Shown: positions 50,460-58,638 of the stretch, piece by piece | How the letters are laid out: each line of letters begins with the position of its first letter | Position numbering within the stretch: position 1 is the stretch's first letter | Assembly (NCBI RefSeq): GCF_900108945.1 | Contig: NZ_FNYE01000017.1 | Location: 82,846 to 146,845 of the forward strand | DNA length: 64,000 nucleotides | Source: Paraburkholderia diazotrophica | GTDB lineage: Bacteria; Pseudomonadota; Gammaproteobacteria; Burkholderiales; Burkholderiaceae | Direction: 5' to 3' | Translations under genes and position numbers: made by a program | The notes under the pieces: model-generated | Database searches by the model: none | Seen by the model: only the letters and a program-made list of their open reading frames with translations | What the model was told of the DNA's origin: nothing

Positions 50460-51353
50460 ATGAAAGATTTTTCATTTACTGGCATCAACCTTGCAATTAG
50501 TACTCCTTTCGATGAGAACGGTAAGCCAGACCACGGTCGACTGGAGAAGCTGATTGAGCAATACCTCGCTGCTGGTATTCGTGGCTTCGTGCTCAGCTCG
50601 GGCACGGGCATGCACGTGTATCTGTCGCAGGAAGAGTCGAAGGCGCTGGTTGCGTTCGGCGCGAAGGTCATCAATGGGCGGGCACGCATCATCGCGCAGA
50701 CGTCTGCGCTGCTCGTCGATGACGTCGTCGAGCGCACCCGTCACGCAGCTGACAGCGGTGCTGGCGCTGTGATGGTCCTGCCGCCGTTCTTCGAAGGACC
50801 GACGGACGACGACGGTGTCTTCGAGTTCTATGCGGCCGTTGCACGCGGCGGCCTGCCCATCATCGGCTACAACGTACCGCAAGCCGTAGGTGTGGAAATC
50901 ACGCCATCGCTCCTGCGCCGTCTCTGCGAAATCCCGGAATTCCTCGCCGTGAAGGACAGCAGCGGAGATTTGAGCAAGCAGGCAGCGCTTGTTCGCACCG
51001 GGCTGCCGATGATGAATGGCGCGGACCCGCTGATGCCATACGCGATGTATGCAGGCGTCCGTGGGCTGATTTGGGGCGGTGCAAACTTTGCCCCGAAGAC
51101 GTGCACGCAGTTCGTCACGGCGGCACAAGAACATCGCTGGGACGACGCGAGAGAACTCTGGCGCGCGCTCGAGCCAGCCATGTCGCTGATTTGGGAGGGC
51201 GACTACGTCCAGTCTGTCTATGCTGCCGCCGAGATGACGGGCTATGGCGCGGGAAATCCCCGTCGACCGCTCGCCCGGCTTTCCGCGAAGAAGTCCGACG
51301 CCTTGCGTAGCGCGCTCGGTGACTTGGTCGAGCGCGAAAAGCTCGCTGTTTAA
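50460..51353 (+). CDS. DapA/NAL-family (dihydrodipicolinate synthase-like) enzyme
   Basis: 297-residue TIM barrel of the class I aldolase/dehydratase family. The Schiff-base Lys is in FLAVKDSSGDL, the Tyr in IIGYNVPQAVGVEI; the N-terminal loop NLAISTPFDENGKPD corresponds to the substrate carboxylate site, with SSGTGMHVYLSQEES in place of the usual GTTGE. Relatives include dehydratases and deaminases such as 1-pyrroline-4-hydroxy-2-carboxylate deaminase, which works with an oxidase and an ALDH. ATG 50460 follows a GAAGAGTAACGAC region overlapping the ALDH end. Confidence 0.85.
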   Translation: MKDFSFTGINLAISTPFDENGKPDHGRLEKLIEQYLAAGIRGFVLSSGTGMHVYLSQEESKALVAFGAKVINGRARIIAQTSALLVDDVVERTRHAADSGAGAVMVLPPFFEGPTDDDGVFEFYAAVARGGLPIIGYNVPQAVGVEITPSLLRRLCEIPEFLAVKDSSGDLSKQAALVRTGLPMMNGADPLMPYAMYAGVRGLIWGGANFAPKTCTQFVTAAQEHRWDDARELWRALEPAMSLIWEGDYVQSVYAAAEMTGYGAGNPRRPLARLSAKKSDALRSALGDLVEREKLAV

Positions 51354-51371
51354 GCAATTGGGCCAATCATC

Positions 51372-52697
51372 ATGTACGTAGCGAGCAAACTTCCGCAACA
51401 CCTCGGCCAATCTGGCTGGGTATCCATGCTGCCGCCCAGGACGCCGCGCCCGACGCTCAAAGGAACGGTGAATGCCGACATCGTGGTTATCGGTGGCGGC
51501 TTCGCGGGGCTGTCAGCAGCAAGACGTCTTTCCCAACTCGACCCGAAGCTAAAAGTCGTCATCCTCGAGGCAGGGGAAATTGCGGAGGGCGCTACCGGTC
51601 GGAACTCGGGCTTCATTATCGACCTGCCTCACGAGGTTTCGTCAGAAGACTACGGCGGCTCTGACACCAACGAGCGACGGCACGATATTAAGGTTCACCG
51701 CATCGCAATCGCGCTCGCGCAGGAGCTGGCCACAGAAAAGGGCTGGGGGAAAGATATTTTCGACCCTTGCGGAAAGTACAACGTCGCCCTGGGGCTGCAG
51801 GGTGACCAGCACGTCGCGTCATACGCAAAGCAGTTGGACAAGGTCAACGAACCGTACCGTCTGCTCGATGCAAACGAGATTGCTGCTGTCACTGGAACCA
51901 AATCATTCACGTCGGCGATTTTTACTCCTGGGACCGTCATCATCCAACCCGCTGCATACATCAGGGGGCTGGCTGATTCATTCAATGACCCGGTGAAGCT
52001 TTACGAGAACACCCCTGCCTTGTCGTTCGAACGACAGGGCGCGTCCTGGCAGGTCAAGACGCCGAAGGGTGCTGTGAACGCGGCAAAAATTATCCTGGCG
52101 AACAACGGGCAGGCACAAAGCTTCGGTCTCTTTCGTGGACAGCTGTTGCACGTCTATACCTACGCCTCGATGACGGAAGCATTCGACCCGAAGCGGTTGG
52201 GCGGCCAGCGCTCGTGGGCGGCGACACCTGCGTTCCCCATGGGGACGACCGTTCGCCGTGTTGAAGGCGATAAGGGAGACAGGATTCTGATTCGCTCCCG
52301 GTATACCTATAACCCCCGTATGCAGGTGAGCAAAAGAGCGATTGCCAGAGCCGGCAAGGTGCATGACCAGAAGTTCGAAACACGGTTTCCCATGCTGAAG
52401 GGTATCCCGATGGAGTATCGATGGGCAGGCGCCATGGCGCTCACCTGGAACGGCGTTCCCGCGTTCGGGGAAATCGAGCCTGGCGTCTTCGCGGCGATTG
52501 CCTGTAACGGAGTCGGTGCCACGAAGGCAACCGCGTCCGGGATAGCTGCCGCGGAGGCTGCATTGGGCCGGGACTCGTGGCTGGTTCAGGTGTTCCGGGG
52601 TTTTGCAGCACCGAAGCGGCTGCCGCCCCAGCCTTTCCTGACGATAGGAGCAACGGCCAATCTCAGCATGAAGGAATGGTCGGCTGGAGCGGAGTAA
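51372..52697 (+). CDS. DAO-family FAD-dependent amine oxidase/dehydrogenase
   Basis: 441 residues. The FAD motif ADIVVIGGGFAGLSAARRLS at about 36-55 is followed by VVILEAGEIAEGATGRNSGF, typical of D-amino-acid-oxidase-like flavoproteins such as PuuB and GbuA. The C-terminal part has EYRWAGAMALTWNGVPAFGE and ACNGVGATKATASGIAAAEA, the second FAD-binding strip. It would oxidise a secondary or N-methylated amine, giving an imine or an aldehyde for the downstream enzymes. 18 bases after the DapA-like gene; then a betaine-type ABC transporter follows. Confidence 0.85.
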   Translation: MYVASKLPQHLGQSGWVSMLPPRTPRPTLKGTVNADIVVIGGGFAGLSAARRLSQLDPKLKVVILEAGEIAEGATGRNSGFIIDLPHEVSSEDYGGSDTNERRHDIKVHRIAIALAQELATEKGWGKDIFDPCGKYNVALGLQGDQHVASYAKQLDKVNEPYRLLDANEIAAVTGTKSFTSAIFTPGTVIIQPAAYIRGLADSFNDPVKLYENTPALSFERQGASWQVKTPKGAVNAAKIILANNGQAQSFGLFRGQLLHVYTYASMTEAFDPKRLGGQRSWAATPAFPMGTTVRRVEGDKGDRILIRSRYTYNPRMQVSKRAIARAGKVHDQKFETRFPMLKGIPMEYRWAGAMALTWNGVPAFGEIEPGVFAAIACNGVGATKATASGIAAAEAALGRDSWLVQVFRGFAAPKRLPPQPFLTIGATANLSMKEWSAGAE

Positions 52698-52756
52698 TCA
52701 CCTTTCACGTCGCGAGGCAGGCAGCACTGGTGAGCGACTGAATGATGGAGGAAAAA

Positions 52757-53644
52757 ATGGACTGGATAAACAAATTCCCACATATGCAGGACGAGGCGCT
52801 TCTGCATATGAAGCGTTCAATCGACGACGGCTTCCGCGCATTCACGGCGGCATACGGCGACCCGATTGACAGCTTCTTCCATCCGCTGCAGGAGTTCCTG
52901 ATGGCGGCGGAGCGTTTCATGACCCAGACGCCGTGGCCCATCATCATGCTGCTCGTCATGGTCATCGCCTGGGGTGCTAGCAGGAACTGGAAGGTGGTGC
53001 TCGGGTGCTTCGTCACACTGGCCCTCATCGGGTACCTCGACATGTGGCAAGACACGATGCGCACTGTATCGATGATTTTCGTGTGCACGTTCCTGTCGAT
53101 TGTCATTGGCTTGCCAATCGGGATTCTCATGGCGAAGTCGGACCGTGTCCGCAAGCTGGTGGACCCAATCCTCGACGTGATGCAAACGATGCCGAGCTTC
53201 GTCTATCTGATTCCAGTCGTAATGCTGCTCGGTATCGGACGCGTGCCTGGTCTTATTGCTGTGGTCATCTACGCGATTCCGCCGATGATTCGATTGACCA
53301 ATCTCGGCATCCGGCTGGTCGACCGCGACATCCTCGAGGCAGCTGACGCATTCGGCTCATCGGGCTGGCAACGACTGCTGAAAGTGCAGTTGCCGCTGGC
53401 ACTGCCGACCATCATGGCGGGAGTCAACCAAACCATCATGATGGCGCTGGCAATGGTGGTCGTCGCAGCGATGATTGGCGTCCAGGGGCTGGGGCAGCCG
53501 GTTCTTAAAGCCATCGCGAATCAGTACTTCACGCTCGGTATCTTCAACGGTCTTGCTATCGTGGGTATCGCGGTTATCTTCGACCGCGTCAGTCAGGCAT
53601 ATGGCAAGCGGCTCCAAAAGCATCAGGAGGTGGTCCATGGCTGA
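52757..53644 (+). CDS. Glycine betaine/proline-type ABC permease (ProW-like)
   Basis: 295 residues with six predicted helices after a soluble N-terminus of about 55. The EAA-type loop is TNLGIRLVDRDILEAADAFG then SSGWQRLLKVQLPLALPTIM, and ALAMVVVAAMIGVQGLGQPV completes the OpuAB/ProW signature. ATG 52757 is chosen since GGAGG lies six bases before it. The stop overlaps the ATPase start by eight bases. The transporter would import a betaine-like compound; its binding protein is probably the one at 56287. Confidence 0.88.
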   Translation: MDWINKFPHMQDEALLHMKRSIDDGFRAFTAAYGDPIDSFFHPLQEFLMAAERFMTQTPWPIIMLLVMVIAWGASRNWKVVLGCFVTLALIGYLDMWQDTMRTVSMIFVCTFLSIVIGLPIGILMAKSDRVRKLVDPILDVMQTMPSFVYLIPVVMLLGIGRVPGLIAVVIYAIPPMIRLTNLGIRLVDRDILEAADAFGSSGWQRLLKVQLPLALPTIMAGVNQTIMMALAMVVVAAMIGVQGLGQPVLKAIANQYFTLGIFNGLAIVGIAVIFDRVSQAYGKRLQKHQEVVHG

Positions 53645-54752
53645 CATCCAATCCGGCGGCATCCGAATCCAGCATCTGTACAAGATTTTCGGACCCAAGG
53701 CCGCATCCCATGTCGAAGCCGTCAAAAACGGTATGTCCAAGGCCGACCTGCTGAAGGAAACGGGTCATGTCCTTGGCCTTCGAGACATCAATCTGGACAT
53801 CCCGGCCGGTTCCATCCAGGTCATCATGGGTCTGTCGGGTTCGGGCAAGTCGACGCTCATCCGGCACATCAACCGGCTTATCGACCCGACTGCGGGGGAA
53901 GTCCTGATTGGCGGTGTCGATGTCTGCAAGATGGGCTTTCGCGGTTTGCGCGAATTCCGTCGGCGCCAAACAGCGATGGTTTTCCAGAAGTTCGCGTTGC
54001 TTCCCCACCGGAACGTGCTCGACAACGTCGTCTACGGACTCGAAATTTGCGGCGTGAAGCGCAGCGAATCTGTTGCGACGGCAATGCGCTGGATTGAGCG
54101 TGTTGGACTCAAAGGCTTCGAACAGCGCTTCCCGAACCAGTTGTCAGGTGGCATGCAGCAACGCGTCGGCCTCGCGCGAGCACTTGCGATGGATGCACCC
54201 GTTCTCCTGATGGATGAGGCGTACTCGGCGCTCGACCCGCTCATCCGCATGGACATGCAGAGCGTGCTGTTGGACCTCCAGAAGGAAATCAGGAAGACGA
54301 TTGTCTTCATTACGCACGACCTGGACGAAGCCCTCCGTCTTGGCGACCAGATTGCCATTCTTCGCGACGGCTGCATCGTACAGCAGGGCACGAAGCAGGA
54401 CATCGTGCTGCGACCGGCCGACGAATATGTGACGAACTTCGTGAAGCAGGTGAATCGTGGGCGAGTCGTCTGCGTTGAGTCTGTGATGTCACCGTCTCGT
54501 TTGGGCGTCGCATCGGCTGGAAATCAAGTTGCGGCCGGCACGACGATTGAGGAGGCGATTTCGATGCTCACGCACAACCCTGCAATCGAGCAACTGACTG
54601 TCGTTGGTTCGGAAAATCAGCCGCTCGGCACCGTGAATCTCCGTCAGTTGGCGTGCGCCCTGATTACTTCGGAAGAAGGCTGCGATGCGAGTCGGATGCC
54701 TGCTGAAGAGCTCGGTCGCGCAGATGCGCCGGTCGCAGTTTCCCGTGTATGA
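53637..54752 (+). CDS. Glycine betaine/proline-type ABC ATPase (ProV-like)
   Basis: 371 residues. Begins with the ProV-type insert (YKIFGPKAASHVEAVKNGMS), then Walker A IMGLSGSGKSTLIRHINRLI, Q-loop MVFQKFALLPHRNVLDNVVY, signature QLSGGMQQRVGLARALAMD, Walker B VLLMDEAYSALDPLIRMDMQ, switch ITHDLDEALRLGDQIAI. The C-terminal about 80 residues show one CBS-like regulatory segment. AGGAGG at 53625-53630 precedes ATG 53637. Walker B has AYSALD where most family members have FSALD, a common variant. Pairs with the permease. Confidence 0.9.
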   Translation: MADIQSGGIRIQHLYKIFGPKAASHVEAVKNGMSKADLLKETGHVLGLRDINLDIPAGSIQVIMGLSGSGKSTLIRHINRLIDPTAGEVLIGGVDVCKMGFRGLREFRRRQTAMVFQKFALLPHRNVLDNVVYGLEICGVKRSESVATAMRWIERVGLKGFEQRFPNQLSGGMQQRVGLARALAMDAPVLLMDEAYSALDPLIRMDMQSVLLDLQKEIRKTIVFITHDLDEALRLGDQIAILRDGCIVQQGTKQDIVLRPADEYVTNFVKQVNRGRVVCVESVMSPSRLGVASAGNQVAAGTTIEEAISMLTHNPAIEQLTVVGSENQPLGTVNLRQLACALITSEEGCDASRMPAEELGRADAPVAVSRV

Positions 54753-54778
54753 ATTCTCTCCTCAATCTCTGACCTCAT

Positions 54779-56026
54779 ATGTTTAACCGAGCCGAACATA
54801 CTCTCGAAGCCATTGACCCGGAATTGCTTAAAGCAATCACCCAGGAAAACCGTCGCCAGGAAGACCACATCGAACTGATTGCGTCGGAAAACTACACCTC
54901 GCCCGCTGTCATGGCGGCGCAGGGCTCGCAGTTGACCAACAAGTATGCCGAAGGCTATCCCGGCAAGCGCTACTACGGTGGCTGCGAGTACGTCGATGTC
55001 GTCGAGCAGCTGGCTTTCGACCGCGTGAAGCAGCTTTTCGGCGCTGAAGCCGCGAACGTTCAGCCGAACTCGGGCTCGCAAGCCAATCAGGGCGTGTTCT
55101 TCGCGATGCTCAAACCGGGTGACACCATCATGGGCATGAGCCTCGCGGAAGGCGGTCATCTGACACATGGTTCATCGGTCAACATGTCGGGCAAGTGGTT
55201 CAACGTCGTGAGCTACGGTCTGAACGAGGCCGAAGACATCGACTACGACAAGACCGAGGCACTCGCGAAAGAACACAAACCGAAGCTCATCATCGCGGGT
55301 GCGTCGGCGTTCGCGCTGCGCATCGACTTCGAGCGCCTGGCGAGGATTGCGAAGAGCGTAGGTGCGTATCTCATGGTCGATATGGCGCACTACGCCGGTC
55401 TCATCGCTGCCGGCTTGTATCCGAACCCGGTGCCGCATGCTGATTTCGTCACGACGACTACGCACAAGAGCCTGCGTGGCCCGCGCGGTGGCGTCATCCT
55501 GATGAAGGCGGAATACGAGAAGCAAATCAATTCTGCAATCTTCCCCGGCATCCAGGGCGGGCCGCTGATGCACGTCATCGCGGCTAAGGCGGTCGCGTTC
55601 AAGGAAGCGCTGGCACCGGAGTTCAAGACGTATCAACAAGCTGTCGTCGACAACGCGCGGGTGCTGGCCGAGACGCTAGTCAAGCGCGGCTTGCGCATTG
55701 TTTCCGGCCATACGGAGAGCCACGTAATGCTTGTGGACCTGCGCGCAAAGAAGATTACGGGTAAGGCCGCAGAAGCTGCGCTCGGTGCCGCGCATATCAC
55801 GGTCAACAAGAACGCAATTCCGAACGACCCCGAAAAGCCGTTCGTCACGAGCGGCGTACGTCTCGGCTCGCCGGCCATGACCACGCGCGGTTTCGGCACA
55901 AAGGAAGCGGAACTGGTCGGCAACCTGATTGCGGATGTGCTTGAAAGTCCGGAAGACCCGGCCACGATTGAACGGGTGCGCGCTCAGGTCGCAGATTTGA
56001 CGAAGCGGTTCCCGGTCTACCGCTAG
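54779..56026 (+). CDS. glyA: Serine hydroxymethyltransferase
   Basis: 415 residues, canonical length. Start MFNRAEHTLEAIDPELLKAI; PLP-binding Lys in TTTTHKSLRGPRGGVIL; folate-side ENYTSPAVMAAQGSQLTNKY then AEGYPGKRYYGGCEYVD. It interconverts glycine plus methylene-tetrahydrofolate with serine in the cytoplasm. It sits 26 bases after the ABC ATPase. In this locus it would use the glycine and the one-carbon units from betaine demethylation, so it is probably a second, catabolic copy next to a housekeeping glyA elsewhere (inference). Confidence 0.95.
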   Translation: MFNRAEHTLEAIDPELLKAITQENRRQEDHIELIASENYTSPAVMAAQGSQLTNKYAEGYPGKRYYGGCEYVDVVEQLAFDRVKQLFGAEAANVQPNSGSQANQGVFFAMLKPGDTIMGMSLAEGGHLTHGSSVNMSGKWFNVVSYGLNEAEDIDYDKTEALAKEHKPKLIIAGASAFALRIDFERLARIAKSVGAYLMVDMAHYAGLIAAGLYPNPVPHADFVTTTTHKSLRGPRGGVILMKAEYEKQINSAIFPGIQGGPLMHVIAAKAVAFKEALAPEFKTYQQAVVDNARVLAETLVKRGLRIVSGHTESHVMLVDLRAKKITGKAAEAALGAAHITVNKNAIPNDPEKPFVTSGVRLGSPAMTTRGFGTKEAELVGNLIADVLESPEDPATIERVRAQVADLTKRFPVYR

Positions 56027-56286
56027 CCTCGTATGGGGAAATCGAGGCGTTCGAAAGATTGAAGGTTGCCGTGGTCTGTAGTCGGCCGTTTTGTCTGTGG
56101 ACCTGGTAACCGGGTTTGGAAAGTCGCTTCCGAGGAACGACTGGCAGTTGTTGTCAGGCGGGTGAATCAAGAAATCGCAGGTAATTATCGTAGTGCGTTC
56201 GTTAGGTTTCCGATTTAAATGGAAATCTGTATGGCGCAATGACCAACGCATACCGGGGAAGCTCCGGCAACTTTTTGGGAACTGAA

Positions 56287-57288
56287 ATGAAACTGAAATT
56301 TCTAGGGGCGCTTGTCGCGGTCGGGGTTTTCTGGACCAGCTCGCAAGCTTACGCCGCCGGTTGTGGGAACGTCACTATTGCAAGCATGAACTGGCAGAGC
56401 GCGGAACTTGAAGCCGCTATCGACAAGGTTATTCTTCAGGACGGCTACGGCTGCTCGGTGAATAGCGTTGTTGGCGACACGGTTCCGACGATAACGTCGA
56501 TGGTGGACAAAGGAAAGCCCGACATCGTGCCAGAAGGGGCAATTGACCTGTTGCCCGCCGTCGCCAAGCAAGGTATTGATTCGAAGAAAATCATCCTCGC
56601 GGGCAATGTCATCCAGGAAGGCGCGGTGTACGGGTGGTACATTCCAAAATATGTCGCCGATGCGCATCCCGAAATCAAAACGATTCCTGATGCCTTAAAA
56701 CACCCCGAATTGTTTCCGGACCCGGAAAACCCTGGGAAAGGCGCGATTTACAACGGCCCTCAAGGATGGGGCGTGACGGTCAACACCGCGCAGCTGTACA
56801 AGGCGTTCGGTGCTGAGCAGAAAGGATTCCGGCTCGTCGATACGGGTTCTGCGGCAGGCCTGGACGGTTCTCTGGTAAAGGCGTATGAGCGCAAACAGGG
56901 CTGGCTCGGCGTTTACTGGGCGCCGACTTCGCTGCTTGGCAAATACAAGATGGTGAGACTGAGTGAGGGCGTCCCTGTCGACCTGGCTGAGTGGAAGCGT
57001 TGCACGACGGTTGCCAGTTGTCCGGACCCGAAGCCGACTGGCTGGCCGGGAAGCCGACTGCTCACGCTGGTCTCGAAGCCATTTGCCGACAAGGCAAGCC
57101 CGGACGTGATGAAATATCTGAACACGCGCACGTTCTCCACAGCTGATGTTCAGCAGGTCATGGCCTGGATGACCGACAACCAGGCAACAGGTGAAGACGC
57201 GGCGAAGCACTTCCTGAAAGAGAAGCCGCAAATCTGGACGAAGTGGGTGACGCCGGCAGCGGCCGAAAAAATCAAGGCGTCGCTGTAA
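56287..57288 (+). CDS. Glycine betaine-type substrate-binding protein (OpuAC/ProX-like)
   Basis: 333 residues. Signal peptide KLKFLGALVAVGVFWTSS then QAYAAG. The mature protein has the OpuAC pattern: VTIASMNWQSAELEAAIDKV, then TVPTITSMVDKGKPDIVPEG and GLDGSLVKAYERKQGWLGVY WAP, with Trp residues that in the family form the cation-pi box for a quaternary ammonium group. Two Cys near the start (CGN, GYGC) may form a disulfide. ATG 56287 follows GGGAACTGAA. It is 260 bases from glyA with its own upstream region, so it may be regulated separately from the ABC genes. Confidence 0.87.
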   Translation: MKLKFLGALVAVGVFWTSSQAYAAGCGNVTIASMNWQSAELEAAIDKVILQDGYGCSVNSVVGDTVPTITSMVDKGKPDIVPEGAIDLLPAVAKQGIDSKKIILAGNVIQEGAVYGWYIPKYVADAHPEIKTIPDALKHPELFPDPENPGKGAIYNGPQGWGVTVNTAQLYKAFGAEQKGFRLVDTGSAAGLDGSLVKAYERKQGWLGVYWAPTSLLGKYKMVRLSEGVPVDLAEWKRCTTVASCPDPKPTGWPGSRLLTLVSKPFADKASPDVMKYLNTRTFSTADVQQVMAWMTDNQATGEDAAKHFLKEKPQIWTKWVTPAAAEKIKASL

Positions 57289-57335
57289 GCGCAGAACGAG
57301 ACGGTTGCTCCGTGCTTCGTCTGAGAGGCAAGTCA

Positions 57336-57363
57336 TCGGTGGGCGGCGATTGCCGCCCACCGA
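57336..57363 (+). terminator. Hairpin terminator after the binding-protein gene
   Basis: A perfect 12-base-pair stem TCGGTGGGCGGC / GCCGCCCACCGA with a GATT loop, 48 bases past the stop. It lacks a strong T-run but is well placed before the LysR gene. Confidence 0.7.
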
Positions 57364-57402
57364 AGCTATATCAAGAAGAGCTATTCTCTTCACAAGCTCA
57401 CA

Positions 57403-58332
57403 ATGAAAGCGGCTATGGACAGCGCAAAGGGTTATCGTCGACTTATCCCGTCACTAACGGCACTCGTCGAGTTCGAGGCGGTAGCGAGACTACGAAGCTT
57501 CACGCTTGCCGCTGCCGAGCTTGGCGTCACCCAGGCAGCCGTCAGCCGTCAGGTCAGGCTGCTGGAAGAAATGCTTGGTGTCCGCCTGCTCGACCGGTTA
57601 CATCGCACCACCACGCTCACGAGCGAGGGCCAGGCTCTGTACGCGGTCGTTGCCGAAGCGATGGGAAAAATTGCGGGCGTTTTTGACCGCCTGTCGACTG
57701 GTATCGAAGATGAAGAACTTGTGCTGGCGACGACCGCCTCGTTTGCGCATTTCCGCCTGATGTCCAGCCTGGCGAGGCTCAAACGCCTTCAGCCAAACCT
57801 GCGCATTCGCCTTACCACGACCATGTTCACGGCCGACCTTCGCCACAACGAGGTCGATGCGGCCGTTCGCTGGGGCAACGGGCGGTGGAGCGATGGAACA
57901 TCACACCTGCTTTTCGGCGAGCAGGTGTTTCCGGTGTGCTCGCCAGCCTGGAAAGACGAATACGGCGCCCCTGCGTCACTGGATGAACTCGCGAACATGA
58001 CGCTCATCGCATACGACCCGACGTCGGAAGGATGGCTGACCTGGGAGGAATGGTTTCGGACCGTGGGCGCGCGCCCAACTAAACTCAAGTATGGCATGCG
58101 CACCTGTCTTTATACCGACGCAGTGCAGGCCGCCCGGCTTGGCCAGGGGGTTGCACTTGGATTTGGAAGTCTGCTGCACGAGCACCTCGCATCAGGCGAA
58201 CTCGTGCGTTTGACGAGCGCCTCCATTACCTTGGACGACGCCTACTATATGGTCGTGCCACACGGCAAGGCCATGTCGCCGACCATTCAAACGCTGATTG
58301 AAACGTTGAGAAACGCTGTCAGGATTTCATGA
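57403..58332 (+). CDS. LysR-family regulator (GcvA-like)
   Basis: 309 residues. Helix-turn-helix: FEAVARLRSFTLAAAELGVT then QAAVSRQVRLLEEMLGVRLL. Start of the effector domain LVLATTASFAHFRLMSSLAR, and RLTTTMFTADLRHNEVDAAV RWG, typical of the GcvA/AmpR-like subgroup. It may regulate gbcA, the EamA gene or the binding-protein gene, all nearby; sequence alone cannot decide. ATG 57403 with AAGAAGAGC upstream is acceptable. Confidence 0.87.
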   Translation: MKAAMDSAKGYRRLIPSLTALVEFEAVARLRSFTLAAAELGVTQAAVSRQVRLLEEMLGVRLLDRLHRTTTLTSEGQALYAVVAEAMGKIAGVFDRLSTGIEDEELVLATTASFAHFRLMSSLARLKRLQPNLRIRLTTTMFTADLRHNEVDAAVRWGNGRWSDGTSHLLFGEQVFPVCSPAWKDEYGAPASLDELANMTLIAYDPTSEGWLTWEEWFRTVGARPTKLKYGMRTCLYTDAVQAARLGQGVALGFGSLLHEHLASGELVRLTSASITLDDAYYMVVPHGKAMSPTIQTLIETLRNAVRIS

Positions 58333-58638
58333 GCAGCAGCAGCGCTTTGAAGGGGCGGTAAGCAGCAAATGACCATCTCGGCGGGAGCGCTGCGTGTCAG
58401 AGCTCCGCGGCGCGTTCTGGCGCCCTCTCGCCGCACGCCTTACCATCCTCTCTCATGGTTCAAAAAATCGCGCTCCGCCGCAGCGGGCTGGGGTTTGCCG
58501 TACACGCGCGACCTATAATTTAAAGTAATACTTCCGCGAAAATAAAGCGCATTGACGCGGATTTTGGGTAATCCAATACTTAAGGTTAACGCGGGACCAT
58601 TCGAAGTCCCGATACCCCCTGAATGTTGGAGAAAAACG
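58333..58638 (+). promoter_or_regulatory. gbcA upstream region with the shared betaine-regulon block
   Basis: This 306-base region has no gene. 58534-58558 is the 25-base block identical to that before gbcB (starts CCGCGAAAATAAAG, ends GCGCATTGACGC); 14 bases later is CCAATACTTAAGG (58573-58585), 53 bases before the gbcA start. TGGAGA before ATG 58639 is the Shine-Dalgarno. Confidence 0.75.

Noticed and set aside
56027..56286. Riboswitch before the binding-protein gene
   Set aside because: Short imperfect hairpins are present (for example near 56122-56142) but no known riboswitch core could be recognised.
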